From positions 2,266 through 12,746 of the forward strand of contig JAHEZB010000015.1 in assembly GCA_023251285.1 (NCBI GenBank): a stretch of 10,481 bases of DNA, written 5' to 3'. The translations under genes were made by a program, and so were the position numbers. Below are positions 1-6,422 of this stretch, piece after piece. This stretch comes from Chitinophagaceae bacterium. Its GTDB lineage: Bacteria > Bacteroidota > Bacteroidia > Chitinophagales > Chitinophagaceae. Numbering within the stretch: the first letter of the stretch is position 1; each line of letters begins with the position of its first letter. A model generated the notes under the pieces. That model searched no databases. It saw nothing but the letters and a program-made list of their open reading frames with translations, and was not told where the DNA came from.

Positions 1-1
1 T

Positions 2-1777
2 AAAGAAGAAACGCGTTCAATGGATGGAAATCCCGGCAAAAATTACTGGCAGAATGAAGGAAAGTACGATATCCATGTAACCGTAACGCCTGAAACCAAG
101 GTAGTATCAGGAGTTGAGAAGATTGTGTATAGCAACAACAGTCCGGATACGTTGAAATTCCTCGCCATTCGATTTGTGAATAATGTACACAAACCGGAAG
201 CTCCGAGAGGCAACTATACCAGCGATAATTATTTTACAACAGGATTAGATATTCAATCTCTTTCGATCAATAATGAAGATTATAAAGTCGATTCTAAAAA
301 CTGGGGAACCGTTAACGGGGTCAGATTAAAGCAACCGTTAATGCCTCATTCTTCAGTTGAATTAAATATTGCGTGGAGCTATCCTTTATCAAAGCAGGAT
401 GGCCGCGAAGGGCAAATTGACAGTACTACTTTTTATGTAGCCTACAGCTATCCGCGCATTTCTGTGTATGATGATTACAACGGATGGGATTTTATACCAC
501 ATACCGGAAGGCAGGAATTTTACAACGATTTTAATGATTATAATTTATCAGTAAAGGTTCCGAAAAATTATGTCGTTTGGGCCACCGGCGATCTGTTAAA
601 TCCGGATGAAGTGCTGCAACCTGCTATAGCAAAGCGGTTGAAAGATTCATATACTGCTGACAATGTTATTCACGTTGCAGATTTCAACGAAATGCAGCAG
701 AACAAGATCACTGCTCAAAATGACTGGAACGTTTGGAAATTTACTGCCACTCACATCACCGATGTTTGTTTTGCTGTAAGTAAAAATTATGTGTGGGATG
801 CAGCAAGCGTGGTCGTTGATGCAAAAAATAATCGTCGTACGAGTGTGCAGGCAGCCTATAATGATACGGCAAAAGATTTCCATCAGTCTGTAAAATGGAC
901 TCAACATGCTTTGCAATATTTTTCTACAAAATGGCCGGGAGTATCTTATCCATTTCCAAAAATGACTGCCTTCCAGGGGCACGCGGATATGGAATATCCG
1001 ATGATGGTAAATGATGCAACGACAAAAAATTTAAAGTTTGCCCAAATGGTGCAGGATCATGAAATCGCCCATACTTATTTCCCGTTTTACATGGGTATCA
1101 ATGAAACAAGATATGCGTTTATGGATGAAGGCTGCGCTACTACTTTTGAGTATTTAATTGGCCAGGAAGAAAATGGAAAAGCGCATGCAGATTCGGTTTA
1201 TAAAATGTTTCGTATCAGTCGGTACATTCATGATCCATCCACAGAAGAAGATCAGCCGATCATCTCCATGTCAACACAGGTAAGTGGTGCAGGCTACGGC
1301 AATAATTCTTACGGCAAAGCCTCGCTGAGTTATCTCGCATTAAAAGATCTGCTGGGTGATGCTACCTTTAAAAAAGCATTGCATCATTATATGGATGTAT
1401 GGCACGGCAAACATCCGATTCCGTGGGATTATTTCAATGCAATGAATGCAGGTGCAGGACAAAATCTCAACTGGTTTTTCAACAACTGGTTTTTCACCAA
1501 TAGCTATATTGATCTGAAAATAGATACCGTGAAAAAACAAGGTGATTCTTATACAATCAGTGTAAAAAATGTGGGCGGCTTCGCTATTCCCTTTGATATA
1601 AAAATTGTTTATGCCGATGGGCAGGTAGCAACGATGCATGAAACTCCTGCTATCTGGCAAAAAAATCAAAGGCAACAGGTGTTTGAAGTTTCTGCAAAAA
1701 AAATTATCAAATCAGTTGAATTAGATGGAGGCATTTTTATGGATTATACACCCGATGATAACGTGTGGAAACAATAA
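2..1777 (+). CDS. M1 family metallopeptidase (aminopeptidase), 5' end cut off by window
   Basis: Gluzincin-type zinc peptidase of family M1, expected to remove N-terminal residues from peptides. The reading frame is open to the left edge (codons from position 2 read KEETRS before the first ATG at 20), so the true start and any signal peptide lie outside the window. Numbered from the Met at 20, the zinc motif HEIAH is at 347-351, followed after exactly 18 residues by the third zinc ligand E370 (in AFMDEG). This is the classic HExxH-x18-E arrangement. The substrate-binding GxMEN loop appears as the variant GHADMEYP at 320-327, and Y431 in SYGKAS is a candidate transition-state tyrosine. The N-terminal part (YWQN...YDIHVTVTPET) matches the start of the M1 beta-saddle domain, so little more than an export signal is missing. 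The protein ends with a short beta-rich domain and lacks the long ERAP-like helical C-terminus. A strong terminator follows. The family is clear; substrate is unknown. Confidence 0.93.
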   Translation, partial: KEETRSMDGNPGKNYWQNEGKYDIHVTVTPETKVVSGVEKIVYSNNSPDTLKFLAIRFVNNVHKPEAPRGNYTSDNYFTTGLDIQSLSINNEDYKVDSKNWGTVNGVRLKQPLMPHSSVELNIAWSYPLSKQDGREGQIDSTTFYVAYSYPRISVYDDYNGWDFIPHTGRQEFYNDFNDYNLSVKVPKNYVVWATGDLLNPDEVLQPAIAKRLKDSYTADNVIHVADFNEMQQNKITAQNDWNVWKFTATHITDVCFAVSKNYVWDAASVVVDAKNNRRTSVQAAYNDTAKDFHQSVKWTQHALQYFSTKWPGVSYPFPKMTAFQGHADMEYPMMVNDATTKNLKFAQMVQDHEIAHTYFPFYMGINETRYAFMDEGCATTFEYLIGQEENGKAHADSVYKMFRISRYIHDPSTEEDQPIISMSTQVSGAGYGNNSYGKASLSYLALKDLLGDATFKKALHHYMDVWHGKHPIPWDYFNAMNAGAGQNLNWFFNNWFFTNSYIDLKIDTVKKQGDSYTISVKNVGGFAIPFDIKIVYADGQVATMHETPAIWQKNQRQQVFEVSAKKIIKSVELDGGIFMDYTPDDNVWKQ

Positions 1778-1801
1778 TCTCCTAAATTGAAAAAATCGTA
1801 C

Positions 1802-1835
1802 AAACCGCCGCAGGATCATCATGCGGCGGTTTTTT
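1802..1835 (+). terminator. Rho-independent terminator of the M1 peptidase gene
   Basis: A perfect 11-bp stem (1802-1812 AAACCGCCGCA with 1822-1832 TGCGGCGGTTT) encloses a 9-nt loop and runs into a T-tract (1830-1835). It lies 25 bases after the peptidase stop codon. The GC-rich core stands out against the AT-rich surroundings. Confidence 0.92.
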
Positions 1836-1939
1836 GTTTCAAGAAAGAAAATGAGAATTGCGCTTATTTATTCGCTTATTGCTCCTTATTTTTCATTCTT
1901 AATTTGTTGCTTACTGAAACCAGTGAAACGAAAAGAACA

Positions 1940-2024
1940 TAAGGTAATAAGGTGGTTTATGTTGTTGATGCGGTTATTACTAAGGTAATAAGGTTTTGGA
2001 TTTCTAATTCACCTCATTACCTTA
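1940..2024. repeat. Three copies of a 14-bp motif TAAGGTAATAAGGT, two direct and one inverted
   Basis: Exact copies of TAAGGTAATAAGGT lie at 1940-1953 and 1981-1994. A third copy, inverted and with one mismatch (ACCTCATTACCTTA), is at 2011-2024. The second and third copies could form a 14-bp stem with a 16-nt loop, with one A.C mismatch. The cluster occupies most of the non-coding interval between the peptidase terminator and the next start codon at 2110. It could be a dispersed genomic repeat or a regulatory site. Nothing else in the interval is recognisable, and no convincing promoter was seen. The only candidate is a weak TATTTTTA at 2054-2061. Confidence 0.7.
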
Positions 2025-2109
2025 ATTTCCACACGAAATAAGGAAGAACCACTTATTTTTATAAAACTTTTTAACATCAAGTCACTTCCATTTTATTCAA
2101 AATATCAAA

Positions 2110-3675
2110 ATGAACAAACTGAAACTCCTCCTACTTCCATTGTTTTTTTGCGTATTCGCTTTTACTATTTCTGCACAGCCGCTTACCTCTCCACAGATAG
2201 ACGCTTTGGTTGAAAGAACTTTGAGGACTTTTGACGTTCCCGGAATTGCTGTCGCTGTGGTAAAAGATGGCAAGATCATTCATGAAAAAGGCTATGGCGT
2301 AAGCTCGTTAAACACGATGAAAAAGATGAATGAGCATACGCGTTTCGGAATTGCATCAAACAGCAAGGCCTTTACTGTAGCATCCCTGGGAATATTGGTA
2401 GATCAGGGAAAACTGAATTGGAACGACAGGGTTACCGATTATATTCCAGAATTCAAATTATACGCTCCATATGTTACTGAGAATTTTACCATTCGTGATT
2501 TACTAACTCACAGAAGTGGTTTAGGACTTGGCGCCGGCGACCTGATGATCTGGCCGGATAGCAGCACTTTTACTTTAAACGATATCATCCATAATCTTCG
2601 TTATTTAAAACAGGTATCTGATTTCAGAACAAAGTATGATTATGATAATTTACTTTATATCGTCGCCGGGGAAGTGGTGGCAAGGGTTTCAGGGATGACG
2701 TGGGAAAATTTTGTACAAACAAACATTATGGATCCATTGAAAATGAAAGAGAGCGCACCAAATTATGATCTTTTGAAAAATAAAGAGAATGTGATTGATG
2801 CGCATGCGCCGGTAAATGGAAAAGTGCAGGTAATTCATCGGGACTGGAAATTTGTAGCGGACGCTGCAGGCGGCATCTATAGCAGTGTACATGATATGAC
2901 CAAATGGATCATCATGCAGATGAATGATGGAAAATATGGCGACGATTTGAAAAATGAATTATTAAAACCACGAACACACGAAGAAATGTGGACGCCACAA
3001 ACGATTATACCCGTACGTAATAAAGGAGCATACAATACCCATTTTGCTTCTTATGGCCTGGGTTGGTTTTTGAGTGATGAAAACGGGTATAAAGTACCGA
3101 CACATACCGGTGGCCTCGCAGGAATTGTAACACAGGTAACTTTAATTCCTGAACTAAAACTCGGAATTATTGTTTTCACCAATCAGCAGTCAGGAGCGGC
3201 TTTCAGGGCCATTACCAATACTATTAAAGACAGTTATTTTGGAATAAAAGGAAAAGACCGGGTGAAAGAATATCACGACCAGGTGGTTCAAAATGAAGCA
3301 GAAGCAAAAAAAATAACTGATAGAATTTGGGCCGATATTAATTCCGAACAACAAAAAAATAAATCAGTAAAAGATTTCAGTAAGTACACCGGAACCTATA
3401 CTGATCCATGGTTTGGTGATGTAGTGATTTCAGAGAAGAATGGTAAGCCATGGTTTGATTCTAAAAATTCTCCGCGGCTCACAGGAGAAATGTTTCCATT
3501 TAAAGGAAATACTTTTATTGTAAAGTGGAACGACAGAAGTATGGATGCCGATGCTTATGTAATGTTTGATCTTGATTATGAGGGAAATCCAAATGCCATA
3601 AAAATGAAACCAATTTCTCCATTGACTGATTTTAGTTTTGATTTCCAGGATTTGAATTTTACAAGAAAAAAATAA
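2110..3675 (+). CDS. Exported serine hydrolase, beta-lactamase/penicillin-binding-protein fold, with C-terminal DUF3471-like domain
   Basis: Member of the class C beta-lactamase-related serine hydrolases (PF00144 type), which include D-aminopeptidases, esterases and peptidoglycan-active enzymes. A signal peptide is evident (MNKLK, a hydrophobic core of about 15 residues, cleavage near SAQ at 21-23), so the protein acts in the periplasm or outside. The catalytic motif SxxK is S83-N-S-K86, the second motif YxN is Y178-D-N180, and the KTG equivalent is H332-T-G-G. The segments LLTHRSGL (131-138) and YGLGW (315-319) are typical of the family. From about residue 420 a second beta-rich domain begins (KYTGTYTDPWFGDVVIS...), resembling DUF3471, which is common in Bacteroidota members. 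The ATG at 2110 has an A-rich leader without a Shine-Dalgarno sequence, as is usual for the phylum. The next gene abuts its stop codon in the same frame. It is not assigned as a true beta-lactamase; the substrate cannot be read from sequence. Confidence 0.93.
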   Translation: MNKLKLLLLPLFFCVFAFTISAQPLTSPQIDALVERTLRTFDVPGIAVAVVKDGKIIHEKGYGVSSLNTMKKMNEHTRFGIASNSKAFTVASLGILVDQGKLNWNDRVTDYIPEFKLYAPYVTENFTIRDLLTHRSGLGLGAGDLMIWPDSSTFTLNDIIHNLRYLKQVSDFRTKYDYDNLLYIVAGEVVARVSGMTWENFVQTNIMDPLKMKESAPNYDLLKNKENVIDAHAPVNGKVQVIHRDWKFVADAAGGIYSSVHDMTKWIIMQMNDGKYGDDLKNELLKPRTHEEMWTPQTIIPVRNKGAYNTHFASYGLGWFLSDENGYKVPTHTGGLAGIVTQVTLIPELKLGIIVFTNQQSGAAFRAITNTIKDSYFGIKGKDRVKEYHDQVVQNEAEAKKITDRIWADINSEQQKNKSVKDFSKYTGTYTDPWFGDVVISEKNGKPWFDSKNSPRLTGEMFPFKGNTFIVKWNDRSMDADAYVMFDLDYEGNPNAIKMKPISPLTDFSFDFQDLNFTRKK

Positions 3676-4212
3676 TTGAAGATTTCGATTAAACCTACTG
3701 AATTGACCGAAGAAATTGAAACACATCCCTTCAAAGCCTTTATCCCTGAAAACCTTACTGTCATTATCGTTGGTAGCTTTCCGGGAAGGGAAGTAACGCA
3801 CAAAAATCTCACAGAAGATGAATGGTTTTATGGATCTAAAAGAAATCAATTCTGGAAGATCATTTCCGGGGTTTATGAAACTGAGTTAATAACAAGAAAA
3901 CAAAAACAGGATCTTTTTGCCAAACATGGGATTGGTATTGTAGATATTTTTTTAAGAATAAAACGGAAAGGCAATAATAACATGGACAGCAATCTTGAAG
4001 TGGTTGAATTTAATGATAAAGCGATTGAAATTATTCTGCGAAATCAAAATATTAAATCGATATTCTTTACCAGTAAATTTGTAGAAAAAGAATTTATGAA
4101 ACTGTTTCCTGAAACGAAGATTGGCGCTTGTTTGCCTTCTCCTTCTCCACGTTATGCAACAATGAGTTTGCAGGAAAAAATAAATGATTATAAAAAGAAA
4201 TTGCCAAAGTGA
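3676..4212 (+). CDS. Uracil-DNA glycosylase superfamily protein (Mug/HDG-like base-excision enzyme)
   Basis: 178-residue cytoplasmic protein with the hallmarks of the uracil-DNA glycosylase fold. Motif 1 is VGSFPG (32-37), followed by WFYGSKRNQFWKI (50-62), which corresponds to the YxxxRNxFW segment of Mug and hypoxanthine-DNA-glycosylase-like families. GIGIVDI is at 85-91, and motif 2 is LPSPSPRYA (153-161). The expected role is excision of a deaminated base (uracil or hypoxanthine) from DNA, leaving an abasic site. The precise substrate is inferred only at superfamily level. No ATG exists before the conserved HPFKAFIP segment, so a non-ATG start is needed. The TTG at 3676 immediately follows the TAA of the upstream gene, in the same frame, with an A-rich AAGAAAAAAATAA leader. 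The next in-frame TTG is at 3703. The zero-base spacing suggests co-transcription and termination-reinitiation, although the upstream product is exported and unrelated in function. Confidence 0.85.
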   Translation: MKISIKPTELTEEIETHPFKAFIPENLTVIIVGSFPGREVTHKNLTEDEWFYGSKRNQFWKIISGVYETELITRKQKQDLFAKHGIGIVDIFLRIKRKGNNNMDSNLEVVEFNDKAIEIILRNQNIKSIFFTSKFVEKEFMKLFPETKIGACLPSPSPRYATMSLQEKINDYKKKLPK

Positions 4213-4217
4213 TGAGT

Positions 4218-4241
4218 GCGGAGACTCTGAATTCCGCTTTT
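4218..4241 (+). terminator. Possible weak terminator after the DNA glycosylase gene
   Basis: GCGGA (4218-4222) pairs with TCCGC (4233-4237) around a 10-nt loop and is followed by TTTT (4238-4241). It starts 6 bases after the stop codon. The stem is short, so activity is uncertain. Confidence 0.4.
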
Positions 4242-4243
4242 GC

Positions 4244-4297
4244 CGTCATTACAAGGCACTAAGCAATCTGCCTAAAAGTGTGCTTTAAAGGATTGCT
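4244..4297. repeat. Left part of a CGTCATT...AAGCAATC / GGATTGCT palindromic intergenic repeat
   Basis: The unit cgtcattacaaggcactaag (from 4244) continues with caatctgcc to 4272, and GGATTGCT follows at 4290-4297. AGCAATC (4262-4268) and GATTGCT (4291-4297) form an inverted repeat. The opposite outer arm (CTCACAATGACG) appears only at 6030-6041, beyond the insertion sequence. The pattern resembles dispersed CGTCATTG...CAATGACG palindromic elements that I recall from many bacterial genomes. Membership in such a family here is inferred from the motif only. Confidence 0.55.
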
Positions 4298-4325
4298 ACG
4301 AAAACTGTGAGACATCTAGTAAAAT

Positions 4326-4351
4326 GAACAGTTCATCCAGTGGTTTTTCTC
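4326..4351. repeat. 26-bp target-site duplication, left copy
   Basis: Begins GAACAGTTCATCC and ends TTTTTCTC. It is identical over 26 bases to 6007-6032, and the match stops exactly at both ends (T versus G before it; C versus A after it). It abuts the left terminal inverted repeat of the insertion sequence. Confidence 0.85.
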
Positions 4352-4363
4352 CCGACTTCATCA
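4352..4363 (+). repeat. IS terminal inverted repeat, left (transposase 3' side)
   Basis: CCGACTTCATCA matches the reverse complement of 5995-6006 (CTGACTTCATCA) at 11 of 12 positions. The base next to the duplication is C in both. Confidence 0.75.
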
Positions 4364-4379
4364 ATAGGACACCCAAAAA

Positions 4380-5893
4380 TCAGGAAAATAGTGCCAATAA
4401 TTTTTTTTGCTCTTCGGTTTTGTCCAGGAGCATAAGCTTGTTTTCTTTTGATTGAGGTAAAGTAATCGTTAATCCGAAGATTGTTTTTAAAATATCTAAT
4501 GCTTTTTCAGCGCTTAAACCGCATTTTTTAACTTCCAATTGTCTTTCTAATTCTTTGTAAAGTTTGCAAGCTGCAAAGGCAATGCAAATGTGAGCTTCTA
4601 TTCTACGTCTTTTATAATGATAGATTGGGCGCACTTTTAAATCAGTTTTGGTAATTCTGAAAGTCCTTTCTATTTGCCAAAGCTGGCGGTAATAAGCCAT
4701 TACGGTTTCTTTGTCAAGAATGGTATTAGTAAGATAGCCTTTCAATCCATCCCATTTTGAATCGTCTTTAAATTTCTCTTCATCAATAGCGATGCTGATT
4801 TCTCCTTCTAACTTTAAGTACTTATTGTATCCTTTATTATTAATAGTTTTTTGGTGAGTTTGCCACTATTTAAAAGTTTTCTCAGCCTTTCAATTCCTTT
4901 ATTGCGATTGTGAGCATCTTTGTGAGCACGGCTTTCAGAATAATGGATAATTATTCGCAGGAATTCATCTTTTTTAATTTCTGTACTTTCATCATGTTCT
5001 AAGCGAAGAGCCAGTATTTGTTGCTGCACATGCACCGATTCATTTTTTATTCTGCCTCCAATAATAAAATCGTAATGCTGTTCTAACAAAGCTGTAATGT
5101 TTTTATTTGACATGAGCCCCGCATCTGCAACCACAATTAACTGCTGCATTTTGTACTTCTCTTTAAAGGCTTCAATAACAGGAAGCATCGTATGACCCTC
5201 AAATTTGTTTCCTTCAAAAATCTCATAATCCAGGGGATATCCATTTTCACTTACTAACAATCCAAGTACAATCTGTGGCTGATTATGTTTGCCGTCTTTA
5301 CTGAATCCGGTTCTACGAAAATCATCTTCATCCGGCGCTTCAAAATACAGAGTGGTTACATCATAAAATACAACGGCTAATTTACCTCCCAAAAGTCTGA
5401 TGGTATGATCGAAATTAATTTGTTGTACCTGTCTTATCTGCCAGGTATGCAACCGATCCATATAACGGTAAATGTCATTAACATGAAGCGTTATCCCTTT
5501 GTACTTTTGAAGATAGTCAATGGTCTTTAGTTTACTTACCGGATAAATAAGACGGGCTATCACCAGGTGCCTGAAAAGTTCTTCTTTAATGGCATTAAAC
5601 CCTATTTCGTCAAACAGTTTTCCAAGTACAATCTCCGGCCCTAATAGTTGAACTTGCTGTATATTTTCATAAATGGATTCAAAGTAGCGCTGGTCATCAC
5701 CTAAAATAAAATCTAATTGCTGTTGACCGCCATAAGAATTTATAAATGCCTGTGCTTCCTGTACAAGCTGGTCAATCTGCAATTCAACAGCAGAACTACC
5801 AATGGTTTTAACAACCTTATATTTACCACTGCTTTTATCAATGACCTGGATACTTATGACACCGGATTTATTCTTTTTCTTGCGCCAATACAT
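4380..5893 (-). pseudogene. IS1634-family transposase, split by a -1 frameshift
   Basis: DDE transposase that would cut and join the ends of the surrounding element. The first open segment runs from ATG (5893-5891) to a stop at 4814 (359 codons). It carries the first catalytic Asp, D178, in VVFYDVTT, and the second, D257, in VVADAGL. At an A6 run (plus strand 4847-4852) the frame shifts: the last ten residues of the first segment are out of phase. The -1 frame instead reads TINNKGYNKYLKLEGE and then WDGLKGYLTNT, family-like sequence that continues to a stop at 4380. That second segment carries the catalytic Glu in LWQIERTFRITK (E-x6-K). Joined, the protein would be about 504 residues, normal for the family. 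The start is fixed by an in-frame TAG four codons upstream. Either a one-base deletion, a sequencing error, or programmed slippage explains the split; I favour a broken gene. Confidence 0.87.
4847..4852 (-). other. Frameshift site in the transposase (A6 run on the coding strand)
   Basis: The coding strand reads ACC AAA AAA CTA in the first frame. Moving back one base gives ACC AAA AAA ACT ATT AAT AAT, which restores family-like sequence (K-K-T-I-N-N-K-G-Y). An A7 run would give one continuous frame. A tRNA-Lys on the second AAA could also slip back by one base. Confidence 0.75.
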
Positions 5894-5897
5894 AGTG

Positions 5898-5930
5898 CAA
5901 ATCTAAACATGCACATCGGGGACACCCAAA
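5898..5930 (-). promoter_or_regulatory. Bacteroidota-type promoter of the transposase (TTTG-N21-TAGATTTG)
   Basis: On the minus strand TTTG (5930-5927) is separated by 21 bases from TAGATTTG (5905-5898), a full match to the TAnnTTTG -7 element used by the main sigma factor of Bacteroidota. The -7 element ends 4 bases before the transposase ATG. This leaves almost no 5' leader, so the transcript may be leaderless. Confidence 0.6.
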
Positions 5931-5994
5931 TCAAAACCAAGAATTCAGTATTGACAATACTTGTAGCGATTTGTTGCTACCTTTTAGGGGGAAA

Positions 5995-6006
5995 TGATGA
6001 AGTCAG
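5995..6006 (-). repeat. IS terminal inverted repeat, right (transposase 5' side)
   Basis: TGATGAAGTCAG is the inverted partner of 4352-4363 with one mismatch. It directly abuts the right copy of the 26-bp duplication. Confidence 0.75.
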
Positions 6007-6032
6007 GAACAGTTCATCCAGTGGTTTTTCTC
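6007..6032. repeat. 26-bp target-site duplication, right copy
   Basis: Exact copy of 4326-4351, starting one base beyond the right inverted repeat. The next bases (CACAATGACG) continue the intergenic palindromic repeat that the element interrupts. Confidence 0.85.
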
Positions 6033-6138
6033 ACAATGACGAATCGGTTCTGTTTCTGGCGAAATAAACTTTTACCTACCAGTAAAGGAACAAATTTGCC
6101 GCTTTTCCTTTTTGTACAAACGTTCCTTTTTCTAAGAT

Positions 6139-6146
6139 TAAATTTG
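6139..6146 (+). promoter_or_regulatory. TAnnTTTG-like -7 element before the 63-aa membrane protein
   Basis: TAAATTTG (6139-6146) fits the Bacteroidota -7 consensus and ends 4 bases before the ATG at 6151. A TTTG at 6111-6114 is 24 bases upstream, somewhat farther than usual for a -33 element, so this is only a candidate. Confidence 0.35.
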
Positions 6147-6150
6147 ACAG

Positions 6151-6342
6151 ATGATGACGTTTCTGCTGTTTATATTACTGTTTATCTTTTGCTGGCCGCT
6201 GGCCATTATGGCTTTGGTGCTTTACCCGGTCATCTGGCTATTGTTGTTGCCATTCCGGCTTTTGGGGATTGCAGTCGATGGCGTTTTTGCGCTTTTAAAA
6301 GGATTGATCATGCTGCCGGCGAGAGTGGTTCGCCGGTTGTAA
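6151..6342 (+). CDS. Small hydrophobic membrane protein, 63 aa, function unknown
   Basis: The protein is almost entirely hydrophobic. A first segment (about residues 2-25, MTFLLFILLFIFCWPLAI then MALVLYPV) and a second (about 26-56, IWLLLLPFRLLGIAVDGVF then ALLKGLIML) can each span a membrane. They are followed by a basic tail, PARVVRRL. The positive C-terminus suggests it faces the cytoplasm. An in-frame TGA at 6145-6147 limits the start to the ATG at 6151 or the following ATG at 6154. The YPVIWLLLLPFRLLGIAV segment resembles, from memory, small uncharacterised proteins of Bacteroidota, which supports a real gene; I could not test this. Neighbours are the insertion sequence upstream and the SRAP gene 224 bases downstream. 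An AT-rich TAAATTTG element lies just ahead. No function is assigned. Confidence 0.7.
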   Translation: MMTFLLFILLFIFCWPLAIMALVLYPVIWLLLLPFRLLGIAVDGVFALLKGLIMLPARVVRRL

Positions 6343-6422
6343 CCCGTGTCACCTTTTAACACCGGCAGAAAACATTTCCGGCAATGACGAATGAATATTA
6401 TGCGATTAGCGTGTCGCAAAAC

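Larger units (their letters stand above)
4352..6006 (-). mobile_element. IS1634-family insertion sequence (IS4-superfamily DDE), 1655 bp
   Basis: The element is bounded by 12-bp imperfect inverted repeats (4352-4363 and 5995-6006) and by a 26-bp exact direct repeat on both sides. A single transposase gene on the minus strand fills nearly all of it. Transposase sequence features (N-terminal KKKNKSGVISIQVIDKSSGK, the DVTTLYFE and VVADAGLMSNKNI segments, and the C-terminal IERTFRITKTDLKVRPIYH-like block) are those of the IS1634 family. The gene lies 87 bases inside the right end and 28 bases inside the left end. An 11-bp subterminal direct repeat GGACACCCAAA is present at 4367-4377 and 5920-5930. 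The frameshift in the transposase may make this copy inactive. Confidence 0.88.

Noticed and set aside
3430..3849. 139-codon minus-strand frame across the hydrolase/glycosylase junction
   Set aside because: Antisense shadow over two supported genes; no leader or motif.
4213..4351. Non-coding RNA or CRISPR-like array upstream of the insertion sequence
   Set aside because: The repeated words are arms of an intergenic palindrome and a transposition duplication; there is no regular repeat-spacer pattern.
5717..6359. Overlapping plus-strand open frames across the right end of the insertion sequence
   Set aside because: They run antisense to the transposase or out of frame with the 63-aa membrane protein, cross the element boundary, and show no domain-like sequence.
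6332..6366. Inverted repeat GCCGG...CCGGC spanning the stop of the small membrane protein, as a terminator
   Set aside because: The stem has a bulge, the loop is long, and no T-tract follows.
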